Assembly: GCA_035610365.1 (NCBI GenBank)
Contig: CM069439.1
Coordinates: forward strand, 6,262,001 to 6,326,000
Source of the DNA: Aquatica leii
Taxonomy: Eukaryota; Arthropoda; Insecta; Coleoptera; Lampyridae
DNA: 64,000 nt
Direction of reading: 5' to 3'
Shown: piece after piece, positions 1 through 12,050 of the stretch
How the letters are laid out: the number at the start of each line of letters is the position of its first letter
Position numbering within the stretch: the stretch's first letter is position 1
Program-made: the position numbers and the translations under genes
The notes under the pieces: generated by a model
The model's database searches: none
What the model saw: the letters and a program-made list of their open reading frames with translations, nothing else
What the model was told of the DNA's origin: nothing

Positions 1-267
1 ACTGCAACACAACTAAATGCCTTTACTTGTTTCGCCCCAAGCGTGTGCAATTATGCCATTGGGGGCACGAGTAGAGTGGGTAGAGTCCTAAAGCACTATT
101 AACAATGTGATAAACAACGACAAATTACTCCCCGAGCCGATTTGCGATAAGTACCCTCCACGCACTAAAATTATAAAAAAAGATATATAGGAAAATATAG
201 ATGTGTCCTTGACAAATATAAAATTTTCCTTTTCTAAAATCTGATTTATAGGTTTGGATTTTAAAAA

Positions 268-392
268 AATAGTTATTTGTATCACTAGTCCAGGAAGCGC
301 TATTTTGCGAGTATGAGGATATATTTGTACGCAAAATACGAATACTCGCAAAATACCTTAAGTACGTGTAATACACAACATTTTTTTGTGCT
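268..392. repeat. Palindromic repeat A, copy 1
   Basis: About 125 bp that folds on itself: the arm TTTTGCGAGTAT is followed after a short loop by ATACTCGCAAAAT, and the outer part GTATCACTAGTCC is matched by an imperfect TACGTGTAATAC. A nearly identical unit lies at 16,986-17,105 and a partial reverse copy at 14,251-14,300. The copy at 16,986 sits directly before a tyrosine-recombinase remnant, so this may be one end of that element family. That link is inference. Confidence 0.7.
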
Positions 393-840
393 AACCTTTA
401 TAGTATAAATATGTTAAAAACAATTATTTCAGTTATTCTTTTTTTTAACACTTTGGATTACTTTTTTAGCTCTTCGATGAGGAGGAGCATCAAAACACTA
501 CAAGTGTCTAAGAAGCGGCTACGTTTCGTGCGGCTGTATGCGCATGCATTTCTTCAGGCCCCTATTTATTAAAAACAAAGACAATGACTCAGAAAATCAA
601 ATAATTTAGTTGGTTAATTAATAAGCTATCTTAAACCACAATAAAATTGACACTTACATTTTAGACTTATATAGTGGTGTGTTCAGGGCTACACTTCGAA
701 ACGGTCACAACAAACATGAAAAATAAGAATATAACAAAACACTAACGAACGTAAACGTGACAATTTATAATTTTTCAGTTAAGGTTAAAAAATTGATAAA
801 ACTTTGTAGACGAAACTGGAGAATCCTTACATTACCTTAT
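393..840. other. AT-rich stretch, no gene seen
   Basis: I see no coding region or clear repeat here. It separates palindrome A from a Penelope endonuclease remnant. Poly-T runs and short chance frames only. Confidence 0.5.
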
Positions 841-844
841 CTTA

Positions 845-1150
845 GTGATTAAATTTTCATAAATTGTGCTAAGATTTTGAGTGTCATTATTGAAGTTAAT
901 GTTATTACTATGCTTTGTGATGTATATCATATCAGCTATCAATCTTTTTTTGTAGTTAGGCTCGATATCTAGAGTTACAGGATTGTTAAAATCAAACTTA
1001 TGTTCTGTTTCAACATGATGTAAAGCCAGTCCTGATTCATTTTTTTTATTGGCGCAATCGTATTTATGATTTTTTATATGGTTCTTTGTTTTTTGTTTAG
1101 TTTGGCCATAATAACACAGATAATGGTGTATGTTAATAAATCTAACAGAA
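845..1150 (-). pseudogene. Penelope-like GIY-YIG endonuclease remnant
   Basis: Reading the minus strand gives one open frame of about 100 codons without a usable start. It carries YLCYYGQTKQKTKNHIKNHK, then CANKKNESGLALHHVET, HKFDFNNP and NYKKRLIADMIYI. This matches the layout of the C-terminal GIY-YIG domain of Penelope-like elements: a YIGQT-type strand, a basic helix, a conserved H before FDF, then an ExxxI helix. The first GIY tyrosine region is degenerate. No reverse transcriptase is found next to it. It belongs to a different Penelope lineage from the copies at 17.7 kb and 41 kb, judging by sequence. Family is fairly clear; activity is not expected. Confidence 0.65.
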
Positions 1151-1215
1151 TGACAGATGACGTTTAACTAATTAATGATTATTAGTGCCAACTTCTAGTT
1201 GTAAAATTCTACTAC

Positions 1216-1293
1216 ACTTTACCGGCCTAGGTCGGAAAAGCAAAATTTCCGACCGATTATAATGCCTGTAAAATACAGCAAAACGAACAGAAG
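1216..1293 (+). repeat. Repeat B, copy 1
   Basis: A 78-bp unit containing the near-palindrome ACCGGCCTAGGTCGG and then TTTCCGACCGATTAT. The same unit occurs in reverse at 14,008-14,085, with the same length and roughly 80 percent identity by eye. It is not coding. Confidence 0.65.
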
Positions 1294-2549
1294 CACAAAA
1301 AATTAATTTTATCATAGTTAAGAGATGCATGAAATATGAGCCATATAGATCAAATTATTAAATCCGTTAAAGAAACGTATCTATTCCATAAAATATTAAA
1401 TATTATATTTGACATGAACTTATTTTGAAAAATACTTTTGACCAAGAGCTGTAATTTATTTGTGGAATGCGGAGAATGCCATATAGAGACGTGATTTTCC
1501 TTTACCAAAAGAATAACATTTAGGTTGCGCGTGACTATAATGGTCATCGAGAATTACCATAACGGAGTCTTCTTCAGATAACTTTACAAAATGCTGAAAC
1601 CACCTTATAAACAAAGTTTGTTAAATCCATCCGCTAAGATAGACTGCATAAATTGATCCTGCAGGTGCGACACGCATTAATTAGTCATTTCTGTTCTTTC
1701 TCAAAGCATTGGTGAGACAAATTGGCCTAAATAAATTTTTAAGACCGTTTTGCTAGTGTATAGGGGATAACTCTCGTCGCGTTAGTACATCAAATTTAGC
1801 TTCCATTACTAGAATGTACTGTACAACGCTCTAAATTTTCTGCCAAAATAGTCTTTCTTCCAAGAGTTTTAACTGATTCAAAAAGATCTTTATTTTGTTT
1901 TTAGCCTCTGTAAGGTTAATCTTGGTACTCCATAAACCCTAACTGCTTGCCTACAAGACAATGAATGAGTTCTAGTAGCGTTCATTGATAGTACCATAGC
2001 ATTTTTGTACCACTGCTTACTTGCTTTTCTTGAAACATATTTTCCAGTTTTTCGCGGCACGTTTTGCTAAAACAATAAATAAATAGATACACGTGTCAAA
2101 ATGCATTTTACAAATTCAATTTAAGGTCAGAATTCATACAGCAGTGAAAGGACACCTTTGCTATGTACTTACCAGATTTTATCTTGTAGTGTCGGAAAAT
2201 TACAGCTAAAACAAGTCACTTTTCATTCGCATAAACTTTTACCAATTTTTTTTTATTTATCATATTTTGATGGAATGGGTAGTAACCAAAATATGTAATT
2301 TAATATGCGAGAAACAACAGTTACCTTCCGAAAGATATATCCGCGTATGTTTACGGACTGATCCAAAAATATTTTATCTAAAAAAAACAACAAAAAAACT
2401 TTGTTTTTATAATCATACACAGCATTCAAATAAAATTAACTGTTTCCAACATCTAAGTACCACAAACACATTAGTGTAAGTACATTCTATTAAAACTTCA
2501 AGAACGTGTTTGTTGTTATTTTATACGATTTTAATTTTTTTTTGTCATA
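1294..2549. other. Intergenic DNA, nothing recognised
   Basis: Roughly 1.25 kb of AT-rich sequence. Short open frames occur on both strands but show no codon pattern or motif I recognise. It ends at the probable left end of the first pogo-like element. Confidence 0.45.
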
Positions 2550-2890
2550 GGGTAAAGGGCGGAGAGATGGACCACTAGGATAGACGGACCACTACTGATA
2601 TTTCATTAAGTTTGGCAGCGATGCGCGGTACGTGGAACTACAATCACGTGTTATCATTAGTTTTCCACCGGACGTAGTGAAGTTAGTTTGTTTACAAGTA
2701 TTTGTTGAAGTTTTAAGCAAAAGATTGCTTTTAGTGTTGCAAAAATTTTTCTAAGGTTACAAAATTTTAAATTTTTAAGCCATTCAGGTAAGAATAGTTG
2801 ATGTTTTTGCAATTATGGACACAGGTTATACGTTTATGTACACCATAACTTAAAAATTGTTAGTCTAATGCACTTTATTTGTTACTTACA

Positions 2891-4443
2891 GTCGTTAAAT
2901 GCTGTGATTTCAAATGAAATGGTTGTAAATGAGGCAACTAGAACATTTGCCATCCCTAAAACTACGTTAAAACGAAGAATAAAATTAAATAATCTAGAGA
3001 AAAATAGTAGACTTGGATCTGAATCCATGCTAGGTCAAGATGCTGAAAGAAAACTGGCTAATCACATAAAAAAACTGCAGCAGCATGACTTTGCACCAAC
3101 TAGGAATGAAGTTCGTGTAACGGCATACAAATTAGCTAAAAAACTTGGGACCAAAAATGAATTTAACCACACTAGAGGTGAGTATTACTGACCAAAGAGT
3201 TTAGATACCATTTCTTGTATATTTCCTTTGTTTTTAGGACAAGCAGGTATAAAATGGTTACGGTCTGTTTTAAAAAGAAGGCCCGATATTTTTGTCCGAA
3301 AAGTTGACAATACGTCGATTGCACGCGCCCGAGGTATGTCACGAGAAACTGTTACAAACTACTTCAATGATCTTGAAAAAATTCTCCAACACAACGCTCT
3401 ATTAGATAAGCCTGGTAGTATATATAATACTGATGAAACTGGTCTTCAGTTAAATACCAGAGCTGGACAGGTTCATGCAGCGAAAGGATCTAAAGCTGTC
3501 CCTAGCATTAGTTCTAGTGAGAAAGGGGAAACCATTACAATACTTTCATGCATTAGTGCAGAAGGAATTTATTTGTCTCCTTATTGCAATTTCAAAGGGA
3601 AGAACATAAAAAATAAGTGATTATCAGATCACACTTCTATGCCTCCTGGGCCACGTATACGTATGTCAGTTAAATCGGCTTATTTTACTTCTCAAATATT
3701 TTTAGATTGGTTAATAACTCATTTTCTACCCAGGAAGGCTCCTAGAAAGGTGCTGCTCTTATTAGATGGGCATACGTCGCATACTATGGACATTGATCTA
3801 CTGGAATTTGCAGAACAAAACGACATAATTCTGTACTGTCTACCTCCACATACGTCACATTATCTGCAACCATTAGATCGTGCATTTTTTAAATCGTTAA
3901 AAGGGAACTTCTATGAAGCCTGTCGGCGGATGATTTTAAATAATCCAGACAGACGACTTAATAGAATTCAGTTTGGAAAGCTCTTAGGCGAGGCATGGGG
4001 AAGATCAGCAACGGTTGATAATGCCGTTTCAGCATTCAGGGCCACTGGAGTACACCCTTTTAATCCCCATAGGATTCCAGACCACGCATTTCTACTACAA
4101 GAGGAAAATAGTCTGGAAATACGTCAACCAGAACTACAAGTACTGACATACAATATGGTAGAATTCCCACAACCTGAACCATCTGGAGTACAACGTAGGA
4201 AAATAACTCCAGAAAAATTAACAGAGTGAGCAGAGATAACTCCTGCCAAAGCACTTGATCTGATCTCCCCTGCTCCAAAAGTAACTCCTGCTTTAAAGAA
4301 AGTTTGTAGGAAACTAGTAAGTGGTGTCATTACTTCGCCCGAATACATAAAAAAAAGAAAATAAGCTAAAGCGAAGAAAAATGAGAAAGCAAAAGCTAAA
4401 GCAGTGAAAGCAGGTATGTTTGTAGATAACTTAATCGCGTCGT
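2891..4443 (+). pseudogene. pogo-like DDE transposase (spliced, inactivated)
   Basis: A two-exon transposase frame. Exon 1 begins after an acceptor at about 2890 and encodes a Psq-type helix-turn-helix (NEATRTFAIPKTTLKRR). A 60-bp intron (3178-3237, GTGAGT...TTTTAG) joins cleanly to GQAGIKWLRSVLKRRPDIF. The catalytic core follows: NTDETGLQ, then LLLLDGHTSH, then LQPLDRAFF, giving three aspartates with about 36 residues between the last two. The C-terminus is proline- and lysine-rich, with a possible further donor (GCAG then GTATGT) near 4412. In-frame TGA codons at about 3618 and 4227 and a TAA near 4362 break the frame. Tigger/jerky-family transposases cut and paste at TA sites in the nucleus. 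The three aspartates survive, but the protein cannot be made whole. Confidence 0.85.
3178..3237 (+). other. Intron of pogo-like transposase, copy 1
   Basis: 60 bp beginning GTGAGTATT and ending TTTGTTTTTAG. Removing it keeps the frame and joins NHTRG to QAGIKW. The second copy has an intron at the same codon (58,159-58,223), so it predates their divergence. Confidence 0.8.
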
Positions 4444-7400
4444 AAGGTTTTTGCGCTGAATCGTCTGGCGCCAAAACGTCATTATGTCGTAATATGTTAG
4501 CGCCTAAACATGATCGCGCTGAAATGTTTCAGCGCTGAACTGCTTGCGTGTGTTGGTGTGTAATTATATGGTTTGGTCACATATAATAATTAAATAGAAC
4601 CTACAAGTGTGTAAAATAAAATTAACATGTGAATATTTTGTAGTAAATCGACCCAAAAATACAATATGTAGTCTCCTACACTTATTTTATCAAATAAATA
4701 CACCTTGTCTTATAATCCTGGATTTGTTTTTTGACTCTTAAAAAAATATTTCGATAAAATAAAATAAAAATGATTATTCAACAGTTAAGAATAAATGTTT
4801 TACATTAAAAAGTAACTATAACGGAACGGCAACTTGTGCATTGAAAAAATGTAACTAAACAATGAATATTCAAAATGTAATTAAATAAAAGATAATAACC
4901 TAAAAATGTGTATTTTAAAAAGTAATGATTACAGTAATTAATTTGACTTATCTAAACTAATAATTATTAAAATTATTAACAAAGGAATAGTATTTTAACG
5001 CAACATTTTCTTGCTGAAGTGTGTTATAAAATACAAAACTGGTGTAAAGTGTATCATTAAAAACGAAATTTAAATTAAATTGGTTTTGCATAAGCGTTAA
5101 TTCATAATAAAAATGCAAATTTGAAATGTAATTATTTGCACAAATGTTTTTTGAAAAATTAGTAAAAAAAATTTACATGATATTGAAAAGTGCACCAAAG
5201 ATTACTTCTGTAGTATTGCTATCCTGAAGTCTACATACGAAAAATAACGCATACTTTATTTAACTCTTTAGTTTGCAATAAATCATCCACTGTAATTACC
5301 AACGTAATTTATGCATGCAGAACAATTATATTTTAACTGCATTATAATTCTATAACAGCAATAGAGTTTTCACTGTAATAGAACACTTTTTAACTAACTG
5401 TCACTCGCCAATTCAAACTTAAAAACCAGGTAACCACTAACTAAATTTTTTCAAGTGTTCATATTATACAAAATTTGTAAGTAAGTGCTAACTTATGCTT
5501 AAAAATAAAAGAAAAAAAAACAAAATTGATAGTAAAGAGTACGAGTAAAGCGTCATGTAAGAATTGACGATAGTTGAAGCTCTAGAGTCTACTAGTATAA
5601 TTTTATTTTTTTATTTTTCAGGATATACAGCTTGCTTATTCCAGGTCATTCATGCCTTTTCAACATTTCGTTTAATTTCTTTATCTTTTTTAGTGATAGT
5701 GCATTATAGCATAAAGTTACTTACTAGTTTTACGTTTATATAGGTTTTTGTAATCAATTAATATTGGTTTCTTCTATAAATTAATTAATTGCTAATTTTA
5801 GTGAACTACTTTCGGAACTGCAATCGATTTAATTAGCCTTTTCTCAATAATAATTCAGCAATGTTATAATACAAATCTTTACTAGACGTAAGTTGACTTT
5901 AAAAAATTATAAATTACAATTTCTATTAGAAAAAAATGTTTGTTCCTTTTATGACAATTTTTGTATTTTGTATTCAATGCTTCAAGTTTTGAATAAAATT
6001 GGAATCAATTTTTGATAGTAAACACGTTAAACGTTTAGTTCAGTAATCGTGTATTTAATCAATAATCAAAAACGAGGTACTTTAATTAATAGCGTTGGCA
6101 ATAATACGTTGCTAATTTACCTTGTACAGCTACCAGGTATTACAAACAGGTGGAGACTAAAAAAATGAATATTTTATTTAATTCAAAAATTAGCATTTAC
6201 TAATAGTACTTAATGATTGTTAATGTCATTTGTGTTTTCTTTAATGTATCATATTATTGATCGTCGAACATTTGTAAGTATTTTTTGTTCAAACTGTGCA
6301 CTGTTATTAATCGATTAAATACATTAAGTCCATTTGCTCAAATAAAGTAATTACATTTTCGTTTAGTTTTTATTTTTCAAACGGAAGAATTTTATTGGCA
6401 CTTCAGAATTCTGCAAAGTTAGGTGACTTGAACACATTCAACCCCGCGGCACGGCTTGTTCTGGTTCATTACTAAGAGACGCGAAGAGAATTGGTTGTAA
6501 ATCTCTGTTGTGATCGCGAGATGAACCGCGACCAGGTGTGATGTGGGCGTTTCAACTGGCGAGCCGAATCTCTTTTTGGTTGCCGCTCAAATTGTGATGA
6601 TATCTATTGTAATAGTCATAAACATGCCTGGAATTGAAGAATATTTAACCAATACACATCTTGAGAAAATAATTTAACATATATCTTAGTGAGTATTTAT
6701 GATTTTTTATGCACATTTTGTTTTTGCGATTCACATGATCCTTTTTCGGGACCTCTACTCTTTATTTACTAATTGCACTATTACTTGTAAATTAAAATAC
6801 AACGCCACCAAATTAAATTTTATAGAAACAAAGATATCAAAAAATAATTTTTTTAGTTAGTAAAATTTCCAATTAAAATTTAAAAACGTATTAATAGTTT
6901 ATTTAACAGTGTTGTTAAATAAATACGCTTTCAAATAATTGCTTGTTTTATTAAAAAGCTCACGTTTTTGTCGGACTAAATGAGTTTGAAATAAACGATT
7001 ATCTTGCACTATTTAAGAAATATTGCTAAATTACACCTGCTTCACAAAAGTATAACCGCATTTATGAATAACTGATTTTGTAACATCCTGTTGTGTTGAG
7101 AATTTTAAGTTCAATACTCATTGCATTCTACAAGTTAAATAAACTACTATACTCAATTAAACTTTTTTTACTTTTTAGTATCAATTTTAGAACTACTGTT
7201 AATTGATCATTGAGAGCTATTGCTATTAAAATTTTATCCTTAATGTCTAATGTGGACTGAGTTTTTGTAAGTCGAGTGTACATAAGTGTATTGCGATTTT
7301 TTGCTTTCTATTCTCTATAATCTTCTTTTTTTGCAACCTACTCAGTTCTTTTACGTACTCAAATTTAATTCGTTCAAACAGTAATTCAATTTGTCTGTAT

Positions 7401-8025
7401 TAAATTAAAATATTAAACCGTCTCGAAGACTCGATATTATTCAAGATTCATAGCGATTACTAAAAGAGACAAAATGTTCTAGTTCCAGATATTGAGAGAA
7501 TATAAAAAGTAATCGAAAAAAGTTGCAGTCAATCTTAGAAAAATAAATAAGAGCAAAGTAATTGTTTAACGCGCGTGCCAGTGTACATAAATAGTGTCGA
7601 TAAATAAAAGTAAATCTTATCCGCGGACGATATAAGGTTACAGTATATATGCTAGTTTATTACTTTGTTTAGCTTGTTCTATTGTGTTGTTAGTTGGGTT
7701 TAATCAATAATCGTGTAAATAGTTAAAAACAAATAAAATTTTAAATTCGTTACAGTATGTACACGTTTTTACATGTAATAATATGATTTTATTGTTAACA
7801 AGGTGTTCAACCAATCTATCTTTATCTAATCGTCCGTTTGCTCTTCATTTCCCTTGATTTTTTTGCATGTGTCAATTTTTTTATTTTTAATTTTATGAGC
7901 AATATAGTGTAAATTGCTTTTTCCACCTTCTTAATTCTTTAACTTTTTTAGTTAGTTATGCATATCGTACGAGGTGCTTTATGTAACGGTCTGTTTATTA
8001 AGACCAAAAACTCCAGAAAACATTA
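4444..8025. other. 3.6 kb of AT-rich DNA without a gene
   Basis: No open frame, terminal repeat or RNA gene is evident. A short GC-richer island at about 6,440-6,600 (CCCCGCGGCACGG and following) stands out from its surroundings but matches nothing I know. Poly-A/T tracts are abundant. The stretch ends at the TTAA target site of the piggyBac element. Confidence 0.45.
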
Positions 8026-8063
8026 TTAACCCTTGGATGCATAAGCGGGGTCTGTAGGACCCC
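8026..8063 (+). repeat. piggyBac left TTAA, TIR and subterminal palindrome
   Basis: TTAA duplication, 17-bp terminal inverted repeat starting CCC, and the subterminal palindrome GGGGTCTGTAGGACCCC. They pair with the right-end set at 10,391-10,453. Confidence 0.93.
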
Positions 8064-10449
8064 AGGCTTGTTATTTTGTTGTTATATTTCTGTGTTTTTA
8101 TAGTTAAACCCAAATGGCTCTGCGAATTCTTCTAACACACGTTTTCTTACACAGATTATAGCAAATTTGATTAAATTTCAAATTCAGTGACGAAAAAAAT
8201 TATTTTTTTTATATCTACCACAACTTTTCAGATGTAGGGTCTGAGACTCCGGCTTATTTTTCGAATCCTTGAGTAGCAAGATGTTTCTGTTGCTATTGCA
8301 TTTGCTTAGTTTGTTTTAGTTAGGTTCGTGTTGAAACAGAATTGCGAATAATAGCGTTCCGACTTGCCCGATCTTGGTGAGACTTGTAGAAAGAATGCAA
8401 TCGTACGCGCACACTTACACGCATACGTACGCCCACACGTACAATATAAATACCTGTAGACTAGCGTAGTTTTTCAGTTTCTGCTTTGAATGACTGTGTT
8501 ATTGTTTATAATGGCAACCAGAAAGCGCAGTGTGAAGCCAACTGACCCTGATTTTGATGAAGTGGTTAGACAATGGACTGAAGAATTTGACGACGTAAGT
8601 TCGACGAGTAGCATTGCTTCAATTGAAGATGCAGAAATAAACGTTGAAGACCTAACAGATAGTGATGAAAGCGACGATAGCGGAGGAATATCTGATAAAG
8701 ACTCAAATGAAGAAGCGCCACGCCCGGGTGCAATGAACGATTCGATTGGCAATTTACGTGGCTCCAAGCGGTTTGATATGGAAATCTAATCCTTTACCAT
8801 AAGAAAAATTAAAGCCACATAATGTCATGAATGTAGTCCCTGGACCGGTTCGTCGTACTCAAACTACAACGCTTATTGATTCTTTCAATTTGTTTATAAC
8901 AAGAGAAATGTTAGTAGAAATCTGTTTGTGCACAAATATAGAAGAACGATGAGTCTATACAGAAGGAAAGAAACAATGGAAAGACGTTGATGTGATTGAA
9001 CTCCGGGCATTCTTGAGACTTCTTTTTCAAGCTGGAATCAACAAATCATGGGATGTTTCAATAAAGGAACTATTTCTTGATGACCGTTCAGATCCTATTT
9101 ACTTTGCAACTATGGCTGTAAACAGGTTCGAATATATTAGACGTTTTTTGAGGTTTGACGATAAGCGTACAAGAGCAACAAGAGAAAAAACTGATAAACT
9201 AGCAGCTATTAGGCATATATGGGAAATGTTCATTGGTAAATGCAAGACAAACCTTGTTCCTGAAGAAAACGTCATTATTGACGAACAACTGCTATCTTTT
9301 AGGTGTAGGTGTGGATTTCTACAATAAATGCAGTCTAAACCTTCAAAAAACGGTGTAAAGATCTTTTGGTTGTGCGAGTCAAAAACAGGGTACGGAATTT
9401 CTACAACAATTTACGTAGGAAAACAACCGGATCAATCAATGCAACGAAATCTTGCAGCAAACGTGGTAAAATATCTAGTGACTCCTATAATAAATAGTTC
9501 TAGAAACATAACTATGAACAATTTTTTCACTAGTGTTCCACTAGCCGAATACTTGTTGGAGAAAGATCTAACAATTTTAGGCACACTTCGGCAGAATAAA
9601 AGAGACATTCCATTAGAAAATAAAACTGTCGGAGAGAGACAATTATATTCCTCTAGATTTGAGTTCCACAATAATCTATCAATGGTGAGTTACGTTCCCA
9701 AAAAGAAAAAATGTGTTGTCCTACTCAGTACCATGCATTATGATACATCAGTTGATGAAACATCTCAGAAAAGAAAGCCGCACATTGTTTTAGATTATAA
9801 TAAAACTAAAGGCGGTGTTGATCTGATAGATCAACAAGCGAAAACATATACATGCAAATGCCAAACGAAACGTTGGCCATTTGCATTGTTTTGCAATATT
9901 ATGGATATTGCTGGTCTGAACACATTTATTTTATTTATAAAACAAAATCCCAACTTTCAAACTGTAAAGTCACACAAAAGACGTCTTTTTCTCAAAGATT
10001 TGAGCAGAGAATTAATACTTCCCTATATGAAACTAAGATCGCACCAAACCAGTTTACCACTAAAAACGAAGAAAGCCATGAAGAAGTTTATCACTATAGA
10101 AAAACCAAATGCGATTCGTGGACCAGTAACTAAGAAGAGATGCTTTCAGTGTGCTCGCAATAAAGATAGGAAGACATCAGTTGTTTGTGACAACTGCTTC
10201 AACAACATATGCTCTGAACATAGCGTAGTACTTTGCAGCCTATGTAAAGAATAATAAATTGATCTAAGGTATAATGTTTTTTTTTCTTTTTTCTTTGTTG
10301 TAATATCGTAAATTAATCTAAAAGCATGTAATATCATTTTAAATATAAAGCTAACTGTTAAAAATCCGTTATTTCTATTAAAATCATATTGGGGTCTAAC
10401 AGACCCCGCTATGTAAACTCGGAAAAAATATTGCTTATGCATCTAAGGG
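8030..10449 (+). mobile_element. piggyBac-family transposon, full length
   Basis: Both ends are visible. Left terminal repeat CCCTTGGATGCATAAGC (8030-8046) and right GCTTATGCATCTAAGGG (10,433-10,449) are inverted copies with one mismatch. Each is flanked by TTAA (8026-8029 and 10,450-10,453), the piggyBac target duplication. Just inside each end is a second inverted pair that is itself palindromic: GCGGGGTCTGTAGGACCCC (8045-8063) and GGGGTCTAACAGACCCCGC (10,391-10,409). The element is 2,420 bp and carries one broken transposase gene. Ends and duplications look intact, so it could in principle be mobilised by a related active transposase. Confidence 0.93.
8511..10254 (+). pseudogene. piggyBac transposase, multiply broken
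   Basis: Starts at MATRKRSVKPTDPDF (8511; an upstream ATG at 8490 is also open). The N-terminal third is acidic and serine-rich, as usual in the family. The DDE domain has VIIDEQLLSFR (first Asp), then NITMNNFFTSVPLAEYLL, where the second catalytic Asp is replaced by Asn, and KGGVDLIDQ (third Asp). The C-terminus has a cysteine-rich finger with CFQCARNKD, CDNCFNNIC and CSLC. Breaks: a one-base frameshift near 8776, an in-frame TAA near 8800, TGA near 8950 and TAA at 9325-9327. Total length of about 580 codons fits the family. The loss of the second aspartate alone should abolish excision. piggyBac enzymes insert at TTAA and leave no footprint on excision. Confidence 0.9.
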
Positions 10450-10453
10450 TTAA
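10391..10453 (-). repeat. piggyBac right subterminal palindrome, TIR and TTAA
   Basis: Contains GGGGTCTAACAGACCCCGC, then the terminal inverted repeat GCTTATGCATCTAAGGG and the TTAA duplication. Confidence 0.93.
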
Positions 10454-11280
10454 ATATTAGGAAAAACAACGAGATGTAGAGAAGTCGTCAATAAAGTGAA
10501 AAAAAGTATTAACATACTGCAAACAATGTATGGAGGAAATTGATTATTGCTTAATGTATTTAATTGTAAGACAAACTTAATAGTTTATAATTTTTGTATT
10601 ATAAATCTTTTTACGTTATGTTAAAACGTATTTATTTAACTTAGTTCATAGTCAATCCACGAGCACGAAACGTTGGAAAAGAAAAGTGAAAAGCTTATTA
10701 AAAGTTGAAACAATGTTTGTTTTACCTGGCACAAAAATTTTTAAAATTAGTTTTTTTTAAGTTAACTCAAAAACAAATATTTTTATTTTAAAGGTTTGAA
10801 AATAGATAACTCATACATAAAACTTTAGTAGGTAATTCTTTTTTTTTTTGATAATTTTGATATTTAAACTATGTACTATTATTTCCAAAAACTTAAAAAA
10901 TGCCTTACATTTTACAGTTATAAATAATTAAATTGGTTTTAAATAGAAACATTTGTACTTACTTAAAATTCACAATTATCGGAAGAACAACAGTACTCAC
11001 CTGTAAACAAAAAAAATTAATAGTATCGAAAATTTAACAACAATGAAATTATAAAATGTCATAAGTTGTTAGGTATCTCAATTTAGGCATTGAGATAATC
11101 TAATGTTAAAGCTGTAGTTTATATTTTTTGTACCATCATGTATAATGTCATGTATATGAAGTACACAAAAATCTGATGTAAAATAAGTTGTTAGATGTAA
11201 AATGTAGATATATTTAAAAAAACCATTAGAGAATAAAATCCGCCTGCTTGGTTGAAAGATTTCGTAAATGAACCTCATGC
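10454..11280. other. AT-rich spacer, nothing recognised
   Basis: Between piggyBac and the copia remnant. No motif or long frame. CGAAACGTTGG at about 10,670 resembles the end of a hammerhead core but has no CTGANGA partner upstream. Confidence 0.45.
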
Positions 11281-11284
11281 CCTA

Positions 11285-12050
11285 AGCATTAAAGCCTGTA
11301 TTGACCAAATTTCTAAAAATCTCAATGATCCTAAAAGGAGATCTGATTACAGATTTTAGAAACAAGCAGTCGAAGATGGATTAGAGTCTATAAATAAGAA
11401 TAAAACGTGGGATTTGGTGGACAGACATGGAAACCTAAAGATATTAGAAAGAGAATTGTTGAGAGCAAAATTATGTAATAAAAAGCACTCCTAGTTGCAA
11501 ACAGGTCATGATTATGAAGAAACATACGCGCCCGTACCTCGACTAACAACCATAGGACATTTTTGTAAATCATAAGCCATAGAAATCTTTACACACAGCA
11601 AATGGATGCAACGTCAACATTCTTACAGGGCACAATTAAAGAAAATGTTTCTATGAAAGTTCCTAAAAGAGTTGAAAATTTAGAAAGTTTAATGAATTGT
11701 AATGTTAGAAAATCTGGAGTACTCGGAAAGTCATCCATGTCTCTACTCATGAAACAAACTGAAATCTAAACTCTATTTGCTTTTGTATGTTGATGATATC
11801 ATTATTGCGAGTAACACAAAAGTGAAAATAAAAAATTATGACGCCAACTGGCAGGAACATTCAAAATCCAAGATCTGGATAGTTTAAACTCTTTTCTTGG
11901 AATCCACATCAAATTCGTCAAATATGGAGTGTATTTAAATCAAAAACATTATTTACTTACTTACTTGTTGCTGAAACGTTTTTAAATAAACTATTGTAAA
12001 CCTGCAAAACACCAATAGAAAAATGTTACAATCTAAATGAAATATCAAAG
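11285..12050 (+). pseudogene. Ty1/copia integrase-RT fragment
   Basis: Several frames together read as the start of a copia reverse transcriptase: KQAVEDGLESINKNKTWDLV, then HDYEETYAPVPRLTTI, then QMDATSTFLQGTIKENV, then LLLYVDDIIIASN (the YVDD active site), then LNSFLGIHIKF. These are the ordered blocks of copia RT. The frame shifts several times and contains stops, and no LTR, protease or RNase H was found. Copia elements make cDNA of their RNA in particles and integrate it; this copy is only a decayed internal piece on the plus strand. Confidence 0.8.

Larger units (their letters stand above)
2550..4443 (+). mobile_element. pogo/Tigger-like DNA transposon, copy 1
   Basis: The probable left end is the sequence GGGTAAAGGGCGGAGAGATG, preceded by TA, the usual target duplication of pogo elements. 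The second copy begins in the same way at 57,197 (TA then GGGTAAAGTGAGGAGAAATG). The motif GATGGACCA and variants recur just inside both left ends and could be transposase-binding repeats. I could not find a matching inverted right end in either copy, so the right limit given is only the end of recognisable coding sequence. Confidence 0.6.

Noticed and set aside
4060-4474. Hydrophobic minus-strand frames over the pogo C-terminus
   Set aside because: Shadows of the lysine-rich plus-strand tail; not membrane proteins.
8474-8767. Minus-strand frame over the piggyBac N-terminus
   Set aside because: Shadow of the acidic, serine-rich plus-strand transposase.
10655-10690. Hammerhead motif near CGAAACGTTGG
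   Set aside because: No CTGANGA core lies upstream at a suitable distance.
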